From Lelliottia sp. JS-SCA-14 (GTDB lineage Bacteria > Pseudomonadota > Gammaproteobacteria > Enterobacterales > Enterobacteriaceae), in assembly GCF_035593345.1 (NCBI RefSeq), contig NZ_CP141606.1:2914001-2978000 (forward strand): a DNA stretch of 64,000 nt, read 5' to 3'. Position 1 is the first letter of the stretch. Each line of letters starts with the position of its first letter. The translations under genes were made by a program, and so were the position numbers. This document shows, in pieces, positions 9,619 to 21,312 of the stretch. The notes beneath the pieces are model-generated. The model was not told where the DNA came from. It saw nothing but the letters and a program-made list of their open reading frames with translations, and searched no databases.

Positions 9619-9650
9619 GCCGGGTGGCGGCTTGCGCTTACCCGGCCTAC
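9619..9650. repeat. REP-type extragenic palindrome
   Basis: GCCGGGTGGCGGCTTGCGC followed by TTACCCGGCCTAC: an imperfect palindrome of the same family as those at 25388, 27597 and 34328. It lies between the convergent symporter and cheW genes. Confidence 0.8.
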
Positions 9651-9665
9651 TCTTTAGTGCCATTG

Positions 9666-9690
9666 TTGATGCCGGGAAACCCGGCTCAAC
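9666..9690. terminator. Hairpin between convergent symporter and cheW
   Basis: Near-perfect inverted repeat (arms TTGATGCCGGG and CCCGGCTCAA, loop AAA, one bulged T) immediately after the cheW stop on the minus strand. No U-tract follows, so termination is plausible rather than proven. Confidence 0.5.
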
Positions 9691-9691
9691 A

Positions 9692-10195
9692 TCACGCCAC
9701 GTGGCTTGCCGCGATATCCAGCAGGGCCATCTCGTCGCTGTTCAGCAGTTTTTCGATATTCACCAGAATCAGCATACGGTCACCCAGCGCGCCGAGGCCG
9801 GTCAGATATTCGGTCGACAGGGTCACGGCGAATTCCGGAGCCGGACGGATCTGGTCGGAAGCCAGGGACAGCACGTCAGACACGCCATCCACCACGATAC
9901 CGACGACGCGCTGGCCGAGGTTCAGGACAATCACCACGGTGTTGTCGTTATACTCCACGTCACCCTGGCTGAACTTCACGCGTAGATCGACGATAGGGAC
10001 GATTACCCCACGCAGGTTGGTCACACCTTTGATAAAGGAAGGTGTGTTGGCAATGCGAGTCACCTGATCGTAGCCGCGAATCTCCTGCACTTTAAGAATA
10101 TCGATGCCGTACTCTTCATCGCCTAAAGTGAAAACCAGGAATTCCTGCCCTGATGGCTCGCCGGCCAGTTTCGTTACATTACTCATACCGGTCAT
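9692..10195 (-). CDS. cheW: Chemotaxis coupling protein CheW
   Basis: 167-aa cytoplasmic adaptor linking receptor tips to the CheA kinase. The whole protein matches E. coli CheW (167 aa), starting [11 protein letters not shown] and with the SH3-like core [19 protein letters not shown] and [13 protein letters not shown]. It lies 20 bp downstream of cheA, the last gene of the motAB-cheAW operon. Unlike E. coli, no receptor gene follows it. Confidence 0.98.
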   Translation of the reverse strand: MTGMSNVTKLAGEPSGQEFLVFTLGDEEYGIDILKVQEIRGYDQVTRIANTPSFIKGVTNLRGVIVPIVDLRVKFSQGDVEYNDNTVVIVLNLGQRVVGIVVDGVSDVLSLASDQIRPAPEFAVTLSTEYLTGLGALGDRMLILVNIEKLLNSDEMALLDIAASHVA

Positions 10196-10215
10196 GTTTT
10201 TACCTTCTTAACTAA

Positions 10216-12255
10216 TCAGGCGGCTGTGTACGCCACACGTTGTTCACGATTTAAACCCTGAAGCGCCGACACATCGACGATCAGTGCGACGCTGCCATCG
10301 CCAAGGATGGTGGCAGCTGAAATTCCCGGCACTTTGCGGTAGTTGCTTTCGAGGTTTTTCACCACCACCTGGTGCTGACCAATCAGCTGATCGACCAGCA
10401 GCGCATAGCGGCGGCCCGCGCTTTGCAGAATAACCACGATGCCCTGAGTCGCTTCGGTTTTGGCTCCGTCGACTTCAAAGACTTTCCACAGTTCCACCAG
10501 CGGCAGATACTCGCCACGCACTTCCAGCACGCGCTCACCGCCCGCCAGCGGATGCAGATCTTCATCACGCGGCTGCAGGGATTCCATCACCGCACCCAGT
10601 GGCAGGATGAAGACTTCGCCTGCGACCTTCACCGACATCCCGTCAAGGATCGCCAGGGTCAGCGGGAGCAGGATACGGATAGTGGTGCCGGAACCTTGCT
10701 TGGACTTGATCTCAACGTGGCCGCCCATCTCCTGGATGTTACGTTTCACCACGTCCATGCCCACGCCACGCCCGGAGACGTCAGTCACCTGCTCTGCCGT
10801 CGAGAAGCCAGGCGCGAAGATCAGCATCCCCACTTCTTCATCGGTCATGTTTTCGCTGACGGACATGCCCTGAGACATCGCTTTCGCCAGAATACGCTCG
10901 CGGTTCAGACCGGCGCCGTCATCGGTCACTTCGATGCAGATGTTGCCGCCCTGATGTTCTGCAGAGAGCGTCAGGTTGCCGACCGGGGATTTCCCGGCCG
11001 CGATGCGGTTTTCCGGAGATTCGATACCGTGGTCGAGGCTGTTACGCACCAGGTGCGTTAACGGGTCGATAATGCGCTCGATCAGGCTCTTATCCAGCTC
11101 GGTGGAGCTCCCCACCTGAGTCAGTTCAATCTGTTTGTTCAGCTTGCTCGCCAGATCGCGCACCAGACGCGGGAAGCGGCTGAAGACGTATTCCATCGGC
11201 ATCATACGGATGGACATCACTGATTCCTGCAGATCGCGGGCGTTACGTTGTAACTGACCCATGCTGGTAATCAGATCGCCGTGGGTGACCGGGTCGAGTT
11301 CGTTTGAACGCTGCGCCAGCATTGACTGGGTGATCACCAGTTCACCGACGAGGTTAATCAGCTGATCGACCTTCTCAACCGCCACGCGGATGCTGGTCGA
11401 TTCGCTGCTGCGGGCCGCCGGTTTTTCACGTTCCGCACGATTTGGCGCAGCCGCGTCATTCGGTACCGCTTTCAGCGCAGGCGTCGGAGCCACCACCGCA
11501 GGCATCGCCACTTCTGGCGCGGCCATCACTTCAGCCACTTCGGCAGGCGCTTCAACAGCGGCGGCTTCGGTTTCAAAGCTAATCTGGTCCGCTTCAATCA
11601 CGAAGCACAGCACCGCGACGATATCATCCTGGCTGATACCACCGTCGATGGTGGCGGCCAGGCTGTCCGGGCCTTTCACGACATTGCTCAGCGTCGCCAG
11701 GTTACCCAGCTCGTCTTCCAGCAGATTCACTTCGCTCCCTTTCAGACGAGAGAGCACCACGCGCAGCTTCGCTTCGGCTGCAGGCGGAGTCACCTCGTCG
11801 GAGGCCAGGGCATCAACCACGCTCAGTTTTGCCGCGCTGACCGCAGGTGCCGCGACTTCGCCCTTCGCTTCCAGAGCTAACTGGCGCAGAGCGTTGCAGA
11901 TGTATTCAAAGCTTGCAGCATCTGGCTCTTGCGAGCTTTTATAGGCGTCGAGCTGTTCCTGCATAATATCTTTGGTTTCCAAAAACAGGTTAATAATGTC
12001 GGTGTTGAGCTGCATCTCACCGCGACGGGCTTCATCCAGCAGGTTTTCCATTAAATGGGTCGTTTCCTGCAGGATGGTAAATCCAAATGTTCCGGCGCCA
12101 CCTTTAATGGAATGTGCGGCACGGAAAATGGCATTGAGCTGCTCTGAATCCGGTGCCTCAGGCACTAAATCCAGCAGATGCTGCTCCATGTCTGCCAACA
12201 ACTCGTCGGCTTCGTCAAAAAACGTCTGGTAAAAATCGCTAATATCCATGCTCAC
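10216..12255 (-). CDS. cheA: Chemotaxis histidine kinase CheA
   Basis: 679-aa kinase (E. coli 654). P1 phosphotransfer domain with the phospho-accepting His48 in AAHSIKGGAGTFG; P2 CheY/CheB-docking domain about 160-235; an Ala/Pro/Val-rich linker about 236-285 that is longer than in E. coli and explains the extra length; P3 dimerisation helices; P4 ATPase with NSLDHGIE (N box), DDGAGLN and GRGVGMDVV (G boxes); P5 CheW-like domain to the end. Start is GTG 12255 (GTG AGC ATG, as in E. coli), after GAGGTGATAGC. It starts 4 bp beyond the motB stop. Confidence 0.97.
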   Translation of the reverse strand: MSMDISDFYQTFFDEADELLADMEQHLLDLVPEAPDSEQLNAIFRAAHSIKGGAGTFGFTILQETTHLMENLLDEARRGEMQLNTDIINLFLETKDIMQEQLDAYKSSQEPDAASFEYICNALRQLALEAKGEVAAPAVSAAKLSVVDALASDEVTPPAAEAKLRVVLSRLKGSEVNLLEDELGNLATLSNVVKGPDSLAATIDGGISQDDIVAVLCFVIEADQISFETEAAAVEAPAEVAEVMAAPEVAMPAVVAPTPALKAVPNDAAAPNRAEREKPAARSSESTSIRVAVEKVDQLINLVGELVITQSMLAQRSNELDPVTHGDLITSMGQLQRNARDLQESVMSIRMMPMEYVFSRFPRLVRDLASKLNKQIELTQVGSSTELDKSLIERIIDPLTHLVRNSLDHGIESPENRIAAGKSPVGNLTLSAEHQGGNICIEVTDDGAGLNRERILAKAMSQGMSVSENMTDEEVGMLIFAPGFSTAEQVTDVSGRGVGMDVVKRNIQEMGGHVEIKSKQGSGTTIRILLPLTLAILDGMSVKVAGEVFILPLGAVMESLQPRDEDLHPLAGGERVLEVRGEYLPLVELWKVFEVDGAKTEATQGIVVILQSAGRRYALLVDQLIGQHQVVVKNLESNYRKVPGISAATILGDGSVALIVDVSALQGLNREQRVAYTAA

Positions 12256-12259
12256 GCTA

Positions 12260-13189
12260 TCACCTCGGATTGGCTGGTGGCGATGTTGGAACGGCAGCCG
12301 AAGGCACTGCCCCTGGCTGTTTTAAATCATCCAGTGACTCATTCTGGCTTTCGGCGTTTTCGTGCAGAATGGTCTGCTCCGCCTGCTGATTGAGCACTAA
12401 AAGACTGATACGACGGTTGATGGCATCGTCCGGGCCGCGGTCGGTGACGCGCATGGTGGCGGCCATACCGACGACGCGAAGGACTTTGCCCTCATCCAGC
12501 CCACCGGCCACCAGCTCGCGACGCGAGGCGTTGGCACGATCGGCAGATAGCTCCCAGTTGCTGTATCCCTTCTCCCCGCTGGCATACGGGAAATCATCCG
12601 TGTGACCCGAGAGGCTGATACGGTTTGGGATCCCGTTCAGCACCGGGGCAATACCGCGCAAAATATCGCGCATGTAAGGCTCTACTTCTGCGCTGCCGGT
12701 TTTAAACATCGGGCGGTTCTGGCTATCAATAATCTGGATACGTAATCCTTCCTGCACCAGATCGATCTTCAAATGCGGGCGCAGGGCGCGCAGTTTCGGG
12801 TCTGCCTCGATGAGCTGATCCAGGTCGCCACGCAGTTTTTTCAACCGCGCCTGCTCCATACGCTTTTTCAACTCGTCGATATTCGGTTCTTTCTTCACTT
12901 CACCCTTTTGCTGGGTGACATCGTCACCGCCGCCAGGGATTGGGCTGTCGCTGTTAGCAATACGGTGTCCGCCCGTGACCGCCGTCGCCAGCGGGGTTCT
13001 GAAATACTCCGCAATCTGAATCAGCTCTTTCGGACTGGAGATGGAAATCAGCCACATCACCAGGAAAAAGGCCATCATCGCGGTCATGAAGTCGGCGTAA
13101 GCGATTTTCCACGAGCCATGGGAACCGTGCCCATGACCTTTGTGCTTGCGCTTTTTGACTATGACGATGGGATGGGACTGGTTTTTCAT
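12260..13189 (-). CDS. motB: Flagellar stator protein MotB
   Basis: 309-aa stator subunit. A single N-terminal TM holds the proton-binding Asp in [18 protein letters not shown] (about residue 32), followed by a plug region and an OmpA-type peptidoglycan-binding domain ([28 protein letters not shown], about 190-260). The start overlaps the motA stop by 4 bp (ATGA), giving coupled synthesis of the MotA/MotB pair. The tail is Pro/Ala rich as in other enteric MotB proteins. Confidence 0.98.
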   Translation of the reverse strand: MKNQSHPIVIVKKRKHKGHGHGSHGSWKIAYADFMTAMMAFFLVMWLISISSPKELIQIAEYFRTPLATAVTGGHRIANSDSPIPGGGDDVTQQKGEVKKEPNIDELKKRMEQARLKKLRGDLDQLIEADPKLRALRPHLKIDLVQEGLRIQIIDSQNRPMFKTGSAEVEPYMRDILRGIAPVLNGIPNRISLSGHTDDFPYASGEKGYSNWELSADRANASRRELVAGGLDEGKVLRVVGMAATMRVTDRGPDDAINRRISLLVLNQQAEQTILHENAESQNESLDDLKQPGAVPSAAVPTSPPANPR

Positions 13190-14073
13190 GCGTCCTCAGT
13201 CGTCGTCTGTTGGTTCGGGTTCTTCACGGCACGAACGTGTTCATCAAGCTCGACAAACGATGGACGCTCGCTGGAGTACAGGGTTTTACGCCCAAACTCT
13301 ACCGCGATTGGCGGTGCGTAGCCGTTCAGGTTTGACAGCAGCGTGATCTTCACGCACTGCATCATCTTGGTGGTTTCCGCGCTCTTCTGACGCAATACCG
13401 TTCCCAGCGGCGAGATAAAACCGTAGGCAAGCAGGATCCCGAGGAAGGTCCCCACCATGGCGTGAGCAATCAGCGCGCCGAGCTCTGCAGCCGGACGATC
13501 CGCTGAGGCCAGAGCGTGAACCACCCCCATCACCGCCGCCACGATACCGAAGGCGGGCAGTGAATCACCCATGGTCGCCAGCGCGCTCGCCGGGACTTCG
13601 GACTCGCTTTCATGCGTTTCGATCTCTTCGTCCATCAGCGCTTCGATTTCGAAGGTGTTCATGTTGCCGCTGATGATCAGTCGCAGATAATCGACGATGA
13701 AATCCAGCATGGTCGCGTCGGCGAGAATGCGCGGATAACTCGCAAAAATTTCACTCTCTTTCGGGTTCTCAATATCACGCTCCAGCGAGAACATGCCTTG
13801 TTGACGCGACTTCGCCATCAGACGATAGAGCAGCGCCAGCAAATCCATATACATGCTTTTGGTGTATTTCGAACGACGAAACAGTAACGGGAGCGCTTTC
13901 AGCGTCCCTTTAATCGATTTACCGTTGTTACCAACGATAAACGCACCTATCCCGGCGCCGCCGATGATAATAAATTCAGCCGGTTGATAGAGTGCTCCCA
14001 GTTCCCCACCGGTAATCATATATCCACCGAAAACGGTACCGAGTACGACCAGGTAACCTAATAAGATAAGCAC
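13186..14073 (-). CDS. motA: Flagellar stator protein MotA
   Basis: 295 aa, identical in length to E. coli MotA. Four TM helices (about 1-20, 30-50, 170-195, 200-220) and a large cytoplasmic loop containing charged residues that act on FliG ([20 protein letters not shown]). TM3 carries the conserved proline of [20 protein letters not shown]. First protein-coding gene of motAB-cheAW; its mRNA probably starts at the sigma-28 promoter inside flhC and reads through the hairpin at 14141-14173. Confidence 0.98.
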   Translation of the reverse strand: MLILLGYLVVLGTVFGGYMITGGELGALYQPAEFIIIGGAGIGAFIVGNNGKSIKGTLKALPLLFRRSKYTKSMYMDLLALLYRLMAKSRQQGMFSLERDIENPKESEIFASYPRILADATMLDFIVDYLRLIISGNMNTFEIEALMDEEIETHESESEVPASALATMGDSLPAFGIVAAVMGVVHALASADRPAAELGALIAHAMVGTFLGILLAYGFISPLGTVLRQKSAETTKMMQCVKITLLSNLNGYAPPIAVEFGRKTLYSSERPSFVELDEHVRAVKNPNQQTTTEDA

Positions 14074-14140
14074 GACATCATCCTTCTGCTAGTGACTATG
14101 GCAGGATGTTCAGGTTGAAGACTTAACCGGATCGCAGGGT

Positions 14141-14173
14141 AAAAAAAAGCAGCGGTAATTGCTTACCGCTGCT
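14141..14173 (-). terminator. Intrinsic terminator after flhDC / end of MotR-like RNA
   Basis: On the minus strand an 11-bp perfect stem (AGCAGCGGTAA / TTACCGCTGCT) with a 4-base loop is followed by eight Ts. It ends flhDC transcripts and would define the 3' end of the small RNA from the sigma-28 promoter; some readthrough must reach motA. Confidence 0.9.
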
Positions 14174-14233
14174 GGAATCTTTCCCACACGTTCGGGTTAA
14201 ACAGCTTGTTCGATCTGTTCATCCAGCAGTTGT
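14141..14233 (-). ncRNA. motR: MotR-like sigma-28-dependent small RNA
   Basis: In E. coli MotR is an Hfq-binding sRNA of about this size that starts inside flhC and ends in the motA 5' leader, and it modulates flagellar output. Here the sigma-28 promoter at 14240-14266 predicts a start near 14233, and the strong terminator at 14141-14173 gives a transcript of about 93 nt at the same location. The 5' part overlaps the last 12 or so codons of flhC. Boundaries are inferred from promoter and terminator, not observed. Confidence 0.7.
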
Positions 14234-14775
14234 GGATTAATATCGGCAGCTTCCGGGGAAAGTTTACGTCTTTTTACCGCACGGGAAGGCGGCTGACACA
14301 AACTGCAGGCGAAGCTACCTACGGGCTGGTGAGCGTGGGTGATAAAGTTGCCGTCGCAGCAATTACAGCGCGACAATTGCAGCAATCCACTCTCGACAAA
14401 GCGCACCAGAGTCCATGCACGGGTTAGCGCCAGAAGTGGCCCCTCTTCCGGCTGGGGACATTGTTCAAGGTAGAGTTTGTACGCTTTAATAACGGCGTCC
14501 ACGCCGGTGCACAAACCCGTTTTCAAAAGAAATTGCCAGGCGTTACAAAACATCGATGCGTGGATGTTTTGCTCCCAGGTCATAAACCAATCCGTAGAGA
14601 ACGGCAGCATGCCTTTCGGCGGCGGGCTACCGCGTAATTCTTTGTACAATTTGATAAGACGACCGCGGCTCAGCTGAGTCTCGCTTTCCAGCATTTGTAA
14701 GCGAGCACCCAACGTGATCAGTTCCATAGCTAACTGAATGTCGCGAGCTTCCTGAACAATGCTTTTTTCGCTCAT
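14197..14775 (-). CDS. flhC: Flagellar master regulator subunit FlhC
   Basis: 192 aa, the E. coli length. Forms the FlhD4C2 activator of class 2 flagellar operons. Start ATG 14775 ([14 protein letters not shown]); a TTG two codons earlier is not preferred. The zinc-binding C-terminal part is intact, with four clustered cysteines in [10 protein letters not shown] and [10 protein letters not shown]. Two bases separate it from the flhD stop. Its last codons contain the sigma-28 promoter for motA. Confidence 0.98.
   Translation of the reverse strand: MSEKSIVQEARDIQLAMELITLGARLQMLESETQLSRGRLIKLYKELRGSPPPKGMLPFSTDWFMTWEQNIHASMFCNAWQFLLKTGLCTGVDAVIKAYKLYLEQCPQPEEGPLLALTRAWTLVRFVESGLLQLSRCNCCDGNFITHAHQPVGSFACSLCQPPSRAVKRRKLSPEAADINPQLLDEQIEQAV
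14240..14266 (-). promoter_or_regulatory. Sigma-28 promoter inside flhC for motAB-cheAW
   Basis: On the minus strand TAAA (14266-14263), 15 bp, GCCGATAT (14247-14240): seven of eight -10 bases and the exact class 3 spacing (TAAA-N15-GCCGATAA). It lies within the C-terminal coding part of flhC, as in E. coli, and is the only sigma-28-like site found upstream of motA. Confidence 0.85.
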
Positions 14776-14777
14776 CT

Positions 14778-15128
14778 TCAAGCCCTTTTCTTACGGGCCA
14801 CGTCGTCAGGCTGGCTGATTTCGGTGAGAAGGCGGGTTGAAAGCAAAATTCCGGTATGGATCTGTTGCAGATCGTCTACGCGTGAATCCTGAGTCAGACG
14901 GGTAATCGTCTGATGACTGTCGAAGCGGAACTGACACACCAGCTGATTGGTTTCCGCCAGTTTGACCATCTGAGGGAGGGTTAATCCGCCAAGCGTTGTT
15001 GCCATCTCTTCGCTGATACCCAGACGGAACATGGCGGACGGTTTGTCCTGACTAATCAAACGCTGCGCAAGTAATAAGTATGACAAATTTATGTCATAGA
15101 CATGTTTAAGCATCTCGGATGTATGCAT
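14778..15128 (-). CDS. flhD: Flagellar master regulator subunit FlhD
   Basis: 116 aa starting [22 protein letters not shown], colinear with E. coli FlhD. Upstream in-frame ATGs at 15137 (giving MGKMHTS) and 15179 exist; 15128 matches the usual annotation and follows TGGGAAAA. Helical DNA-binding partner of FlhC; a Cys residue (QLVCQFRF) lies where the FlhD disulphide cysteine is known. The long leader before it carries the RcsAB and CRP sites described separately. Confidence 0.97.
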   Translation of the reverse strand: MHTSEMLKHVYDINLSYLLLAQRLISQDKPSAMFRLGISEEMATTLGGLTLPQMVKLAETNQLVCQFRFDSHQTITRLTQDSRVDDLQQIHTGILLSTRLLTEISQPDDVARKKRA

Positions 15129-15322
15129 TTTTCCCATCCAGAATAACCAACTATAATTTTTTATGCGGTAAGACCGCACCCCGTGATGTCGCCGAGAAAA
15201 CCCCGGTAAAAAAAAAGAAAAGGCGAAAATGCATAGTCGAATTAAGGTTAAACTGGATAAAACGCGCGGTGTTTAAAATGGTGATCCTTGACCATTGCGT
15301 CTTATCATTACTTACAAATAAC

Positions 15323-15336
15323 TAAGATTTTTCCTA
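15323..15336 (-). promoter_or_regulatory. RcsAB box of flhDC
   Basis: Minus-strand TAGGAAAAATCTTA, the RcsAB operator type known just downstream of the flhDC start site in E. coli. Its spacing from the CRP site (centres about 82 bp apart) matches E. coli, where CRP acts at about -71 and RcsB represses at about +5 to +19. This predicts transcription starting near 15340 and a leader of about 210 nt. Confidence 0.8.
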
Positions 15337-15403
15337 ATTCGAGGCAACTCTACTCGTCCGTTTTCCGACATACAATGCAGCCCCTCCCGAAATTTAAAAA
15401 AAA

Positions 15404-15419
15404 TGTGATCCAGATCACA
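15404..15419. promoter_or_regulatory. CRP site of the flhDC promoter
   Basis: Perfect TGTGA-TCCAGA-TCACA. CRP-cAMP activation of flhDC is established in E. coli; position relative to the RcsAB box fits an activating site near -71. Confidence 0.9.
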
Positions 15420-15924
15420 AAAACCACGGTATAAAAACGGAATGAACCATCAGTTTGATTTGTAATTTGAACAAATATTGACCACTTGAACGCCTTTTAT
15501 ATTCTTACCATGCGAATACTCATGCACAGTGACCATCGTTGCGAGAGGACCCTCAACTGTTGTTACACCAGATGCGATCAAGGCATTAACATTTCATCTC
15601 AATATTGTATACATTGATTTATTTACTTATAAAAACAATGAATTACAGCTTTAATCAAATAAAATAGTTTCGTCTGGTGATGGTAACTGACTTATTGACG
15701 GGGCGTTAAAATGATTCATCCACTCATTATTAAAATGTAGACATTTAACTTAAGGCGTTCTTTTCGGTGGTTAAGCTGCGTTATGCCACTATTCGTTTTA
15801 TAAGAATAATTAATGAATAATTATGATAAGCGTCACACCATTGTCGTATTGCCCTCTTGCGAAGCGTTGCGAATCGCGCTAATGGTGAAGAATCCTCTGT
15901 CTCAGGACATCAAAGGAGTGAGCT

Positions 15925-16350
15925 ATGAGTTACTCGCATATTCTTGTGTGTGTTGCGGTGACACCAGAAAGCCATCAGCTACTGGCGCGTGCCGTCTCTA
16001 TCGCCCGCCCGCTTAACGCGCGGGTCAGTCTTGTTACCCTTGCTGCCGAGCCCGAAATGTACAACCAGCTGGCCGCGCCAATGCTGGAAGATATTCGTGG
16101 TCTGCTGCAGGAAGAGACCCAGCAGTTTTTGCAGGAGCTGGAAGACAAAGCTCAGTACCCTATCGCGCGAACCTTTATCGCGACGGGTGAACTGAGCGAG
16201 CACATTCTCGATATCTGTCGCAAGGAGCAGGTCGATCTGGTGATTTGCGGGAACCATAACCAAAGCTTCTTCTCGCGCGCGGCGTGCTCCGCCAAGGCGA
16301 TTGTCAGCTCAAGTCAGGTGGACGTGCTGCTGGTTCCCCTCGGCAGCTGA
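15925..16350 (+). CDS. uspC: Universal stress protein UspC
   Basis: 141-aa UspA-fold cytoplasmic stress protein, similar throughout to E. coli UspC (YecG, 142 aa): MSYSHILVCVAVTPESHQLLA, MYNQLAAPMLEDIRG and DLVICGNHNQSFFSRAACSAK. UspC acts in stress survival, motility and osmotic signalling by KdpD in E. coli. The start follows AAAGGAGTGAGCT, a strong ribosome site. Convergent with otsA. Confidence 0.96.
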   Translation: MSYSHILVCVAVTPESHQLLARAVSIARPLNARVSLVTLAAEPEMYNQLAAPMLEDIRGLLQEETQQFLQELEDKAQYPIARTFIATGELSEHILDICRKEQVDLVICGNHNQSFFSRAACSAKAIVSSSQVDVLLVPLGS

Positions 16351-16363
16351 TGCCACCGAGGGG
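16336..16363. terminator. Hairpin between convergent uspC and otsA
   Basis: Inverted repeat CCCCTCGG / CCGAGGGG with a 12-base loop, spanning the uspC stop codon. There is no T-tract, so it may stabilise 3' ends rather than terminate. Confidence 0.45.
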
Positions 16364-16369
16364 CGCTAC

Positions 16370-18608
<2,239 letters not shown>

Positions 18609-18667
18609 TTAACATCTCAGTAGCCATGTAAGTATAGACAGTGTGACGCTGCTCGCCATTTAGAACA

Positions 18668-18694
18668 CCGCCTGCAAGCGAAGCTGGCAGGCGG
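18668..18694. terminator. Hairpin downstream of araH
   Basis: Stem CCGCCTGC / GCAGGCGG (8 bp, 11-base loop) between araH and otsB, which are both on the minus strand. No clear T-tract; likely end of the araFGH message. Confidence 0.5.
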
Positions 18695-18736
18695 TGGGAA
18701 GGTGGGACTAGACTTAAAAGTTGAGCCTGATTTTAC

Positions 18737-19720
18737 CTAAAGGGTACGTTTCGCTTTTTGCTTGTAACGGTCGAAGATCACCGCTGCCAGCAGGATCAGG
18801 CCACGTACCACGTACTGCGAGAACGGGGAGATATTCAGCAGGTTCATGGCGTTCTCCACGGTGCCGAGGATCAGGATACCGGCCACCACATATGAGATTT
18901 TTCCGATGCCGCCTTTCAGTGAAACCCCACCTAAAACGCAGGCAGAAATCACAATCAGCTCATAGCCAATGGACGTCATCGGCTGGCCGCTGGTCATACG
19001 CGAGGCCAGAATAATCCCCGCCGCCGCCGACACCAGCCCGGAGAGCACGAAGATAATAATCTTGGTACGCACCACCGGGACACCGGCCAGACGCGCCGCC
19101 TCTTCATTCCCGCCAATCGCCAGCGTGTTGCGGCCAAAGGTGGTTCTGTTGAGCAGGAAGCCGAAAATAATCAGGCAGCCCACCGTCAGCCAGATTGGCG
19201 CCGGCAAACCCAGCCAGTTCGCGTAGCCGAGAGTAAAGAAGCGCTCGTCTTCGATACCCACCGCTTTACCGTCAGAGATAATATAGGCCAGACCGCGCAC
19301 AATCTGCATAGTCGCCAGCGTGGTGATCAGGGCGTTAATTTTCAGACGCGCGATAACAAAGCCGTTCACCAGACCGCTGAGCACGCCGAGCATCAGACCG
19401 GCGAACACGCCAATCCACAGGCTTTCGGTCATGTTGATGACCACCGCCGTCGTCACCCCGGCACAGGCGATAACCGACGCGACGGAGAGGTCGAAATCCC
19501 CGGACGCCAGACAGAACAGCATTCCGCAGGCGACCATGCCCGACATGGAAATCGCCAGACCCAGCCCTTTCATATTGATAAAACTGGCGAAATTCGGCAC
19601 GAAAATCGCGCAGCCGATAAACAGGACCGCGAAGACCACCAGCATCCCGTATTGATCCCAGATGCGCCCCAGGTTAAAAGCCGACTTCGGCGCGCGGGAG
19701 GTAGTAACAGAAGACATCAT
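18737..19720 (-). CDS. araH: L-arabinose ABC transporter permease AraH
   Basis: 327-aa inner-membrane permease of the high-affinity arabinose importer AraFGH (E. coli AraH 328 aa). Multiple hydrophobic helices from residue about 25 (GMLVVFAVLFIGCAIFVPNF) onward and the CUT2-family motif NEEAARLAGVPVVRTKI that contacts the ATPase. Begins 11 bp after the araG stop. Confidence 0.97.
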   Translation of the reverse strand: MMSSVTTSRAPKSAFNLGRIWDQYGMLVVFAVLFIGCAIFVPNFASFINMKGLGLAISMSGMVACGMLFCLASGDFDLSVASVIACAGVTTAVVINMTESLWIGVFAGLMLGVLSGLVNGFVIARLKINALITTLATMQIVRGLAYIISDGKAVGIEDERFFTLGYANWLGLPAPIWLTVGCLIIFGFLLNRTTFGRNTLAIGGNEEAARLAGVPVVRTKIIIFVLSGLVSAAAGIILASRMTSGQPMTSIGYELIVISACVLGGVSLKGGIGKISYVVAGILILGTVENAMNLLNISPFSQYVVRGLILLAAVIFDRYKQKAKRTL

Positions 19721-19731
19721 TCACTCCTTGC

Positions 19732-21246
19732 TCAGGCGACAGCCTGGCTGACTTTAGGCATGGCGAGGCTCAACGCCTGTTGTTCATTCGCCTGTTCATG
19801 TAACAGCTCACCGGCGATATCCCCTTCGCGCATCACGATGATGCGGTCGGCGACGCCCAGCACTTCGGGCAGATCGCTTGAGGCGAAAAGTACCGCCACG
19901 CCGCGTTTTGCCAGCTCATAGATGACGTTATAGATTTCGTGCTTCGCCCCGACATCGATGCCGCGCGTCGGCTCGTCCAGCAAAATGACTTTCATCTCTT
20001 CCGACAGCCAGCGGCCAAGAATCGCTTTTTGCTGGTTGCCACCGGAGAGATTCATAATCAGCTGCTCAGGGCCGGGAGTTTTAATATTCAGGGAGCGAAT
20101 ATGGTTATCGGCGTTAATGTTTTCCCAGCGATCGTTAATTAAACACCCGGCACGAAGGAATTTTCGCCGCGCTGAGATGTTGATATTGTCGCGAACGGAA
20201 TGGACAGGAATAATCCCGTCGGCTTTACGATCTTCCGGGCAGAGCATCATACCAGCGCGAATGGCGTGGGCCGGTTTCTGGATATCCACCGGCTGGCCGT
20301 CGATGTACACCTGGCCTGCGGTGATCCGCGTGCCGCCAAACAGCCCTTTCATCAGTTCGCTGCGCCCGGCGCCTACCAGCCCGAACAGGCCGACGATTTC
20401 ACCGCTGCGCACCGAGAGCGAAATCGGTGTGCGCACGCCCGGCGCTTTCACGCTCTCCAGACGCAGACGTTCGGTGCCGTACTCGCGCTGTTGCCAGTGA
20501 TAAATATCCCCCAGCTCGCGGCCGACCATCGCCTGCACCAGCTGGTCATGATTTACCTGCTGCATGTCGGTGAAGGTGCGCACGTAGCGCCCGTCTTTGA
20601 AGACGGTGATCGCATCGCTCAGGGCGAAAATCTCTTCCATGCGATGAGAGACATACAGAATGATGCGCCCCTCTTTACGCAGCTCGCGGATCACGCGGAA
20701 CAGGTTGTCGATCTCGCGCGCCGAGAGGGAACTGGTCGGTTCGTCAAAGGCGATAATTTTGGCGTTACGCGCCAGCGCCTTGGCGATTTCCACCATCTGC
20801 CACTGGCCGATGGAGAGGTATTTCAGCGGGGTTTGCGGATCGATATCCAGCCCGAGATGCTGGAGCTGCAGCCCGGCTTCGTAGTTGAGCAGCGAACGGT
20901 TAACGATCCCGCTTTTGTGAGGCAGTTGCCCCAGATAGATGTTTTCCGCCACCGTCATTTCAGGCACCAGGTGCAGCTCCTGATAAATGATCGCGACCCC
21001 GGCATTCAGCGCCGCCGTCGTATCGGCAAACGCCATCTCTTCCCCGCGAATGGCCAGCGTGCCGGTCGTCGGGGCGTAGTTTCCGCTGAGGATTTTTAAC
21101 AGCGTGGATTTCCCCGCGCCGTTCTCCCCCATCAGGGCGTGGACCTGACCGGGATAGCAGTCAAAACTGATATCGGTCAGCGCGTTCACACCGGGAAAGG
21201 TTTTCCCGATGCCGCGAAAAGAGAGAGTCAGGTCAGACTGTTGCAT
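19732..21246 (-). CDS. araG: L-arabinose ABC transporter ATPase AraG
   Basis: 504-aa double ATPase of the CUT2 class. Domain 1: Walker [13 protein letters not shown], signature [16 protein letters not shown], Walker [12 protein letters not shown]. Domain 2: degenerate Walker [14 protein letters not shown], signature [15 protein letters not shown], Walker [16 protein letters not shown]. Start ATG 21246 ([20 protein letters not shown]) matches E. coli and follows GGAGACGTT; 20 extra upstream codons belong to the intercistronic gap. Confidence 0.97.
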   Translation of the reverse strand: MQQSDLTLSFRGIGKTFPGVNALTDISFDCYPGQVHALMGENGAGKSTLLKILSGNYAPTTGTLAIRGEEMAFADTTAALNAGVAIIYQELHLVPEMTVAENIYLGQLPHKSGIVNRSLLNYEAGLQLQHLGLDIDPQTPLKYLSIGQWQMVEIAKALARNAKIIAFDEPTSSLSAREIDNLFRVIRELRKEGRIILYVSHRMEEIFALSDAITVFKDGRYVRTFTDMQQVNHDQLVQAMVGRELGDIYHWQQREYGTERLRLESVKAPGVRTPISLSVRSGEIVGLFGLVGAGRSELMKGLFGGTRITAGQVYIDGQPVDIQKPAHAIRAGMMLCPEDRKADGIIPVHSVRDNINISARRKFLRAGCLINDRWENINADNHIRSLNIKTPGPEQLIMNLSGGNQQKAILGRWLSEEMKVILLDEPTRGIDVGAKHEIYNVIYELAKRGVAVLFASSDLPEVLGVADRIIVMREGDIAGELLHEQANEQQALSLAMPKVSQAVA

Positions 21247-21278
21247 AACGTCTCCGTGATTCCAGTAGTGTACGTCTG

Positions 21279-21298
21279 GCCCCTCAGCATCGAGGGGC
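21279..21298. other. Intercistronic hairpin between araF and araG
   Basis: Perfect stem GCCCCTC / GAGGGGC with a 6-base loop in the 66-bp gap. Such a hairpin can protect the araF 3' end or attenuate readthrough, favouring more binding protein than ATPase and permease. Confidence 0.65.
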
Positions 21299-21312
21299 GC
21301 AATCACAACAAA

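Larger units (their letters stand above)
15129..15924. promoter_or_regulatory. flhDC-uspC intergenic control region
   Basis: About 800 bp of AT-rich DNA between the divergent flhD and uspC genes. The flhD-proximal 300 bp hold the leader, RcsAB box and CRP site. The remaining 15420-15924 has no convincing gene: one 67-codon ORF at 15813-16016 overlaps uspC out of frame and was rejected. In E. coli this interval receives many regulators (H-NS, OmpR, LrhA) and IS insertions; no IS is seen here. Confidence 0.75.

Noticed and set aside
15813..16016. 67-codon ORF upstream of and overlapping uspC
   Set aside because: Out of frame with uspC and without similarity; uspC has a strong ribosome site of its own.
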